Part shown: piece after piece, positions 56,841-64,000 of the stretch
Numbering within the stretch: position 1 is the stretch's first letter
How the letters are laid out: the number at the start of each line of letters is the position of its first letter
Assembly: GCA_032622095.1 (NCBI GenBank)
Contig: CP136062.1
Span: forward strand, 159,708,875 to 159,772,874
Source: Siphonodentalium dalli
Taxonomy: Eukaryota; Mollusca; Scaphopoda; Gadilida; Siphonodentaliidae
DNA: 64,000 bases
Direction of reading: 5' to 3'
Program-made: the position numbers and the translations under genes
Notes under the pieces: generated by a model
What the model was told of the DNA's origin: nothing
What the model saw: the letters and a program-made list of their open reading frames with translations, nothing else
Databases searched by the model: none

Positions 56841-57621
56841 CCAGGCCCATGCATTCTTATGACACGACTTAAGCGTTAGTGACCCGCTCAAATAAAACCA
56901 CAATTATATGAAATAAAATATCACAATTGCGACAATAAACGGATATTTTCCGCAGAAGACATGCTATTTGATCTGAAACCCACATCAATTGTGAATTGAA
57001 AGCGGTAATTTAATGCGAAAAGAGACATTTACCGCAATGTTTACAAATTTTTAAAAGTATGCGAACTCAGTTGACCTCGCGAACTGTGTTCGGCATTTTC
57101 CGTTGAAAATATTCCGTAGATTTTCGACTGACAACGCAAATTACGATGAATTCTCCATTGTAATCGTAATTATGTGTGTCAATAAATAAAAAATAAATAG
57201 ATTAATTAAACATTGAAGATATAAATGTAATACATTAAATAAATTACGGAGAATTACAACCCTCTCAAAGTTTAAAACAGTGTAAACACAACGACCATTA
57301 GAATAAATAATATGGTGCTACATTTCCCACATTTGGTGGACTTCAGCGAAATTAAGATATATACTAAACGAACAGAGCAATATACTGCTCTTGTTAAGCA
57401 CACAAAAAATCAAACAAAATTTGTAGAAATTTTTAACCTTAAGTCTGAAAAGTCCCACTAAAACGGAAGAACTATATTTCGAAACTGTGTGATTCGGTTC
57501 TCCGATTATTTTATCAACACAAAAGTCAAAATGCACATGGATGAAAATCACACGCATGGCAAGTCCAAGTTGCTTGCGAAAATTGTCAACAAAACTACCT
57601 TTCTGATCCTCCATTATGTCA

Positions 57622-58274
57622 TTAAAGGGGTACTGTACACGGGGATAGACAATTTTTTTTATTTACTCCCATTGAAATAACTTTCAAGTTAGATTGTGTT
57701 CGTATTATATGAGTTTCGTGTAAAACTAATTTAGCGAAGAAAATATTGATCTTGGAAACAAAAATATTACGATTTCAAACTACGCGCCATGTTTTTGACC
57801 TTCACCGGAGAAGACTCATGTCGCAGGAAGAACCGGAAGTTCATTGTTCACAGCTTCAATTGATGCATCCAATCTCTTCCATCGAACAATCTCACTCCGT
57901 ATAAAATTATTGACGCTTCAGGACTCTTGTTTCTTTCTCCTTTTTTCCGATTCGGTTATAGCGGGCCTTTCTTTTGCAGGTAACATGTTATGTGTGCAAC
58001 TCAATAATGTTCGCGAACGGCCGTCGATAAAAGACACGCAACAGATACTATTTCAAGAACGGTAACTCGTACTGGCATAATTCTCCATTTTATGACTCCA
58101 GCCATAAATGAATTTATATTAAATAATTCAATTTTACTTTTGTGATAGCCTGTTAACCGGAACGTTTTCAGTAGACATCGTCGACTCAAATTAGTTATTT
58201 TAAAATATAATATTGATATTAGATCGTTATTGTCACCGGGAATTTATTGAAATTGGGGTACAGTACCCCTTTAA
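57622..58274. mobile_element. MITE family F, full copy
   Basis: TTAAAGGGGTACTGTACACG at the left and GGGGTACAGTACCCCTTTAA at the right. The interior is unique except for the right third, which matches 28610-28812. The interval 56840-57620 to its left contains nothing I recognise. Confidence 0.88.
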
Positions 58275-58674
58275 GTTTTTAGTGCGGGAATTGTTCTCAA
58301 AGCACATTGGAAACTGGACTTTGCGGCGATCGGTTTTCGCTATTTTGTTCGGAAAACCCCGCGCTATATATAGAAACGGAAACTAGAATACTCAGAACAA
58401 ACACCGGACAATGCCGAAGTTCTTCGGAACCTGAGTTCGGCTTTCAGTTAAGTAAACAAACAGAAAAAAACAGCGATGTTGGTGACAATCAACCGGAATA
58501 TTCTATGCGTAATTTAACATGAAAGTTAGATTATTATACACCATTATGACCATAAGATGTCTCTCTTTCCGATGTATATAGCATGTATTGATTCATTAGG
58601 TAAATCGAGTAAAATACACCACAGATTCCCGCCACATATCGTGGGCGTAACTCGTGTGATAGGATTGGTATAGA

Positions 58675-59470
58675 AGCGGGCTTGGACTAAAGACCGGCAC
58701 CTCCATCCCAATATCGTAGCCGGTTTTAGTACGAGAAGACTTGGACTAGTGCACACAATGCAAAAAGTCCCAACGCAATACCTCAGTGTGCTAGTGATCA
58801 GTGGCAACTAAAGATTACATCCAACAAATTTCATCAAAATCTGCGCCAAAATAGTTTTGAGATACATACCCACACGCCCGTTCTCCCAAACCGGAAGTGA
58901 AATCCGTAAACTTTATATATCATTATAGAACGCAGAATTTGATGCACATAATGCAAAAAATCCCAACTCAATATCTCGAGCCCTTCTGGATTTCGTATAA
59001 AGAGCGTTCTTTTATTATTCGACCAGTGGCGAACTTTTAAACCGGAAGTGCAACCCCTCTCATTTTTCAATATTTTAGAACACACATATATGCGCAAATA
59101 ATGAAAAAAGTCCGAACCCGATATCTCAAGCCGTTTCGGAGGAGATACGTTAACAACAATAAAACAGATAAAGAGCGTTGTTTCCAAAGGTCAAGGTCAG
59201 ACGAAATTTCCTATTTGTGCATCGACTGCGTATGCTCAATGGATATGCAGGTACAAAATTTCAAATCAATCGGCCGTTTCGATTATATAAGAAATCAAAC
59301 CTCGATTTTGCAAGTCATTTTAGTGGCGCTAAAACCCCCCAAAAATCAACAAAATGGTGATAACTGCGAAGGTCAAGGTCGGAAGAAATTCTCAATAGGC
59401 CATTTTACTAGAACTTCCAAAGTTATATACTGAAACCGAAAAAATCGGGTGAATCGGTTCAGCCGTTCCT
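58675..59470. repeat. Dispersed repeat with TCATCAAAATCTGCGCC blocks
   Basis: Repeated units contain CAAATTTCATCAAAATCTGC, CCCAAACCGGAAGTGAAATC, CAGAATTTGATGCACATAAT, CCCAACTCAATATCTCGAGC and TATAAAGAGCGTT; a second unit at 59040-59180 follows the same order. These resemble non-coding tails of transposable elements. The frames across it are short. Confidence 0.65.
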
Positions 59471-59659
59471 GAGATTAAGGCATGTTATCGGAATAATAAT
59501 AATAAAAGCCAGAAGAATTACAATATACTTCCATGTTAAAACATGGAAGTATAATAAATCTCCAGGAATTGATCTCATACCTAATGAATATTTGAAAGGA
59601 TCAATTGACATCATGACACCCTTATATTGCAAACTATTTAACTTGATCCTAAATACTGG

Positions 59660-60325
59660 GTGGCTGATAACGAACGTAGTATGCATCGAGCACTCCAAGC
59701 ATTTGCTGACTATTCAGATTCATGGAAACTCGAAGTTAATACAAAGAAAACAAAAGTTGTCATTTTTTTGCAAAAAAATCTTCCGATATTTAAATTTAAA
59801 GAACATACACTAGAAATCACGAAGGAATTCACATATTTAGGCGATAAATTTTTCTACAATGGTAGTTTCTGTAGATCTATCAAAGAAAACAAGAACATTG
59901 CCCTGAAAGAAATGTATGCTTTATTGAATAAGGTGAGATCGCTAAATCTCCCTTTAGATATGATGTTGACTATCTTTGATTACAAAATAGCCCCCATATT
60001 GCTATATGGGAGTGAGGTATGGTGTTATGAGCCCACCAAGGACATCGAATTTGTCCACCCTAAAATTTTGCAAAATCTACTTGGTATGAAGTCCACTACA
60101 CCGAATTACATGGTGTACGGAGAAACAGGACGACACCCACTTGGAATTGAGATCAAATGCCGTGCACTGGCATATTGGTCAAGAACCGTTTCTGAATATG
60201 GTTCAAATCTAGTGAAGAAACTATATAGATTGTCGCGAGTTTTATCGGAGTCTTCTGGTGCTGATTTGAAACGGTTTGAATTTATACAGGTGATTTTCGA
60301 AGAGGTAAATGTCATGTTCAGCTAA
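59660..60325 (+). pseudogene. LINE reverse transcriptase end and connector, 221 codons open
   Basis: MHRALQAFADYSDSWKLEVN then TKKTKVVIF is the block that follows the catalytic aspartates; EFTYLGDKFFYNGSF and IAPILLYGSEVWCYEP match the connector found at 31370 (KPILLYGSEIWGVE). KILQNLLGMKSTTPNYMVYG and CRALAYWSRTV follow. The catalytic motif is missing because of the deletion, so the enzyme would be dead although the frame is long and intact. Its relative openness suggests a younger copy than 30501. Confidence 0.88.
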
Positions 60326-60462
60326 CTATCCCTTGTCTAAGGGGACCATCAGACAATTTAAAATGGACACGACAAGTCAATTTGAATTAGAATGGCGCCA
60401 AAATATTCTTTCTTCATCAAATTAAGGGTATCCTTTACAAAGAAATAAAGTCCGACATTAAA

Positions 60463-60855
60463 ATGAGGGGCTATTTGCTAATATTGCCTAGATATCTGGC
60501 AGAATACATGACAAAGATTAGAACAACAAACCATCGCTTGGCCATTGGGAGTGGTAGATGGAAAGCCGTGTCACGAGAACAAAGACTCTGCTCCGCATGT
60601 GGGGAGGGTCTCGGTGACGAATATCATTTTATTATCGTATGCAAAATATTCCAATCTATCAGAGAAAAATTCATACCATCGTATTATTGGGAGCTTCCCA
60701 ACCTTGATAAATTTATTGGCATTCTATCTGTTGATAATCTAGAAATTATGAAGAGGGAATGTATATTTATTAAACAGGCACTTTGTGACATATATGAGAC
60801 TGTCGTGAACTATCGGAGACATAATTATATCCTGAATGAGTTGATGTGCCTCTGA
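60463..60855 (+). pseudogene. LINE C-terminal domain
   Basis: Reads YMTKIRTTNHRLAIGSGRWK, then LCSACGEGLGDEYHFIIVC with the C-x2-C ... H-x4-C spacing, and ends MKRECIFIKQALCDIYETVV to a TGA at 60853-60855. Corresponding segments are in the copies at 32777, 45198 (minus) and 55313. It probably helps the LINE protein bind nucleic acid. Confidence 0.85.
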
Positions 60856-61389
60856 TATCAGTTCTTCCGGGAAAGCTGATGTCAGAATCGATAAACTTGT
60901 ATTCATAGATCACATTATATACGACTGTATATATGCACACAGTTAAATATTTCGCTTTTTGTTTAATATGTGCGTTTAATACACATGAGAAGAAATATAT
61001 GTCGATTATCAACGAAATTATATTATAAGCCAAAATTGAAATTGGAAATCATTTAACGCTTTCTGCCTGTCGTAACTTATGGCATTGGGCATAGTATACG
61101 GCATATATAGTAATAGCATAGTATGACATTATGCATTGTTTATATCAGGTCCATACACATATGGGTGGACTTAGCGTGTAAATATGTATGTATATAAAAC
61201 CAATTAATTCATCAAGTTATTAATATATATTATGTATACTAATGTTTACTAATGTACTTTTGTTCTATGATAAACAGCAAAGATATAATAAAACATTACA
61301 TCCAGAAAACGAGAGCGCAAGCTATATTCGTACGCGCTCCAATCGTCGATAAATCGCGCTTAATTTACTACTGTATTGTTGTTGTTTGT

Positions 61390-61824
61390 TGCATAATCCG
61401 ATTAAGCACCCCTCAATTGCTATTTACTTGGATTCGGGGGTAAAAAATATTTGTTTCGAGTCGAGGAACCCACCTGTCAAAGCTCAGAGTTATTAGATAT
61501 CGATTTTTGAAATCTATAAGTTTTCACCATTGAGAATTAATTAGTGGCCCAGTAAACGGTCGACGAGCCGACAGTCTCGGACCAAATTGCGGATGAAGAT
61601 GGATAACTCTAAAATCAAGAGGCTTTCTGTTGATAATAAGACCAAATTTCGTCGAACAACATGCTGATAAATAACACGTTTGGGCCAATTTTCATACCAT
61701 ATTTGTGAGTGGTTAGCATTATTTTTGGGCAATAATCGATTCTGATAACTGAAGCGGCATTTCTAAAAATACTGTTGTTGTTGTTAGAATCTGATTATAT
61801 GGGAATCGGATTGAGTACCTTTAA
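61390..61824 (-). mobile_element. MITE family E, reverse orientation
   Basis: The right end CGGATTGAGTACCTTTAA corresponds to the left end of 24695. Internal blocks in reverse: GGAACCCACCTGTCAAAGCT, CGATTTTTGAAATCTATAAG, CAAATTGCGGATGAAGATGG and GATAAATAACACG. The left end is diverged and set only approximately. Confidence 0.8.
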
Positions 61825-62256
61825 CACCTGATCGAACCATGTGAAATTGGGGAAATCCACAGGGTTGTTTTTTTGGGCCTATACAGGTTTTCCAAATTGT
61901 CTATAAACAAGTGCATATAAATGTAGTTTTTGGTATAGACATAACTTTTGTATAATGTCTACTCACCGACCGACTTCGCTCAATTGTCACTCCGAAGTTA
62001 TCCGCCCCTAATCATGTAACTATCCTAATTAAATGCATTTGCTCTTTCTAAGCTAATGGCAAATACTATAGAAAATTAAGTGAGTGTAATTATTTGAAAA
62101 TTATATAGTTCTTACCAAAAAAAAAGATAATTTGGAATCGAACTGCACTTACCTGAAAGAATAATCTGTTTTCTGATTCTGCATGGAGCGGCACCGCTGA
62201 TTATTATTGAGAGCGAAGAGCACCATGTGGCTGTGATGAGATCCTCTCTTCTAACA

Positions 62257-62520
62257 TAACATGACAAATCTCTGATATATACGTGATCGTTTTCAGAATA
62301 ACTAAACGAGATGCTATCGGGTTATGTTGCGATCATATCTCGTGAACGAATTCATATTTGTGCATGATAACACATGACAGATATATTTATATATACGTAA
62401 TAATTTCCACAGAAACTATATAAGATGCTATCGGGTAATGTTGTGAACATATGTCGCGAACGAATGCATGTTATATATGAGAAATGTATTAATAACAATA
62501 TCGTGTTTGCACGTACGCAA
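62257..62520. repeat. Diverged tandem duplication, about 117-bp period
   Basis: GATGCTATCGGGTTATGTTG at 62311 recurs as GATGCTATCGGGTAATGTTG at 62424, with CATATCTCGTGAACGAATTC / CATATGTCGCGAACGAATGC following each. Nothing else is recognised between 61825 and 63000. Confidence 0.85.
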
Positions 62521-63006
62521 TAACTGGAGGGGATATGTTGTCGGATTTCACGCAGAATTGCACCATTCGATAAGGGTACGTTCATACACTGACAAGTTTG
62601 CACGGCCTTTCTTGCAGCCATTTTCTCATAGACAACCCTATGGCGCCAGCATATGAACGGCAGCATTCATTAAAAAAAACATATTTACCAAAGCTAACGA
62701 CATGCGAAGTAAAATTTCTGTAGTTCTAAATGTAACGGTGCTACTAACACTTTACCATAAAATACCAGGATGGTTGATTCTTACAAGATAATTTCATGCC
62801 ATTTACAGGGAAATTTCGATAGCATCGGTACTATATGTGAACTACATCGTTTATACTTCGTGTGTTGTTAGCTGTGGTACAGTTGCATTTGATAAGCATC
62901 TTTACATTCGGTTCATGTCATATTGTAGCTTGCTATACCAAAATGCCTTCCAGATATTGCCTGGCAAAATATCGAGTGTAGTTAGGGAGCCCGCATATGT
63001 TCCATT

Positions 63007-63620
63007 TACACTTTTGCGTACAAAAGGTTTGACCCCCTAAAGTTGGTACCAATAATGGAACATTCTGAAAAACCGATTTCTTAAGTTGCGCATTCCTGGG
63101 GTTTAGGGGCTGCTGAACCCCAAAAAGTGCCAAAAATCACTTCTATTTACACTTCCGCGTACATCGATGAATTTTGGTTTGATGATACTCCTAAGTGTAC
63201 TGATTAAGAAAACACAACTTAAGAAAGGGATTTTCCTGGGGTTTTCAGATAAGAAAGGGGGTCCCATGCTGAACCCCAAAACGTGATTTTTCCCTTTTTT
63301 TTACACTTTCGCGTACATCCATAATTTTTGGTCTCAAAGTACTTAGATATATACTAATTATAAAAACACAACTTAAGAAGCAAGTTTTCCTGGGGTTTTA
63401 AGATAAGAAGGGGGTCATCGGGTCACCCCTCAAAACGTAAAAAATCACTTTTATTTACATGATTGCATTCGTCTAACGTGTGTGTATGTGCGTACACCCC
63501 TGGAACGTTGCACTATTACAACCAATACATCCCTAAATCGATACGATCAACTTAAGAAATATATATTCATGTCGTTTTCTGATAAGAACGAGACTTGTTA
63601 CCCCCCCCCCCCCCCACACA
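63007..63620. repeat. Diverged tandem repeat, four units of about 141-155 bp
   Basis: Units start at ACACTTTTGCGTACA (63007), ACACTTCCGCGTACATCG (63148), ACACTTTCGCGTACATCC (63302) and ACATGATTGCATTCG (63457). Each contains AACTTAAGAA..., CCTGGGGTTTT-AGATAAGAA and a GGGGTC/ACCCC segment. Ends in a C tract at about 63601. Confidence 0.85.
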
Positions 63621-63654
63621 ACACGATCCATTTTCTAGAACTATAAGTGAGCCA

Positions 63655-63830
63655 GTTTTATGAAAATTATAGCGGGAAAATCTAGTAAAATGTATACAAA
63701 TGGATATATTTTCGTGAAGCTAAGACATAATGACACTTTTTTGGGCCAAAATTGAAACTCACCATCCAAGATGGCCGCCAAAATGGCCGCCGGAAGTTGA
63801 AAATATGACATTTTTTCACAAATATCTTCT
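63655..63830. repeat. Dispersed repeat with AAGATGGCCGCC blocks
   Basis: ATTATAGCGGGAAAATCTAG, AAAATGTATACAA and CACCATCCAAGATGGCCGCC match 26180-26300. A second AAATGGCCGCCGG follows. From here to the window edge no further feature is recognised. Confidence 0.8.
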
Positions 63831-64000
63831 AGACCAATTCATGCTGCTTGGAACTGGTTGAGTAATGCAACTTTATTTTGTATTTTGTATATTAAACTGA
63901 TCATTGGAGCAATTAAATATGCATTTATTGGGGTCCTAACCCCTTCCGATCCCTCAAAAATTTGATTGTACAGAATGCGGTATAAAATTTCACACACAAA

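Larger units (their letters stand above)
59520..60870 (+). mobile_element. LINE with internal reverse-transcriptase deletion
   Basis: Starts inside the reverse transcriptase (KSPGIDLIPNEYLKGSIDI) and ends with the C-terminal domain at the stop near 60853-60855. A deletion at about 59660 joins the first reverse-transcriptase block to sequence just after the catalytic YADD position. A frame break lies at about 60324. The 3' UTR extends to roughly 60950; I could not see a tail or target duplication. Confidence 0.88.

Overview
This is a eukaryotic nuclear window, AT-rich and dominated by repeats. There is no prokaryote-style gene packing. What fills it instead is minisatellites, short inverted-repeat DNA transposons (MITEs), Helitron-like elements, decayed non-LTR retrotransposons (LINEs) and many self-complementary foldback sequences. 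The mixture suits a repeat-rich invertebrate, perhaps marine, but nothing here fixes the phylum. Only two stretches look like host protein-coding sequence: a Death-domain terminal exon at about 29705-29976 (+), and an intact 203-codon frame at 44364-44975 (+) of unknown function.

Layout. 1-2531 is a 49/41-bp minisatellite with an 876-bp higher-order period. 2.6-5.8 kb holds MITEs, dispersed repeats and a foldback. 5814-8452 is a 37-bp minisatellite of about 70 units. 9-16.5 kb has few genes but holds a Helitron-like element, degenerate repeats and a diverged inverted-repeat pair about 4.2 kb apart. 17-29 kb is a patchwork of repeats containing 'GCCGCCATCTTG', inverted 20-bp arrays, palindromes and at least five TTAA-type MITE families. 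29.4-30 kb has a foldback directly upstream of the Death-domain exon. 30501-33157 is a 5'-truncated LINE inside an older dispersed repeat, itself interrupted by two MITEs. 34-39 kb is MITEs and foldbacks. 39.6-41.15 kb has two more tandem arrays (31 bp and 57 bp). 41207-42367 is a MITE broken by a Helitron-like insertion. 42.4-45 kb is mostly unique and carries the 203-codon frame. 47762-52629 is a cluster of three long-inverted-repeat elements, one holding the other two. 54.9-60.9 kb contains rearranged LINE fragments, a short Helitron-like element and another MITE. The right edge has diverged tandem repeats.

MITE families (my own labels; TTAA is the flanking tetranucleotide). A: TTAA+CCCTTTACCCAACA. 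B: TGACCCGCCATATCAAATCC. C: TTAA+CCCTTTCATGACTGG. D: TTAA+AGGCCCACTTAATTTTC. E: TTAA+AGGTACTCAATCCGA. F: TTAA+AGGGGTACTGTACC. G: TTAA+AGATGGATTATCTC. A, B and C have different ends but carry the same 67-bp near-perfect palindrome, usually twice in opposite orientation. This shared module is the most unusual recurring structure here. R1 and R2 are two dispersed repeat families, described where they first occur.

Several insertion events can be reconstructed from the window alone, because another copy of the host repeat shows the uninterrupted site: LINE into R2, MITEs into the LINE, and Helitron into MITE D. No computation was run. Boundaries are read by eye and most repeat ends are good to a few bases or a few tens of bases.
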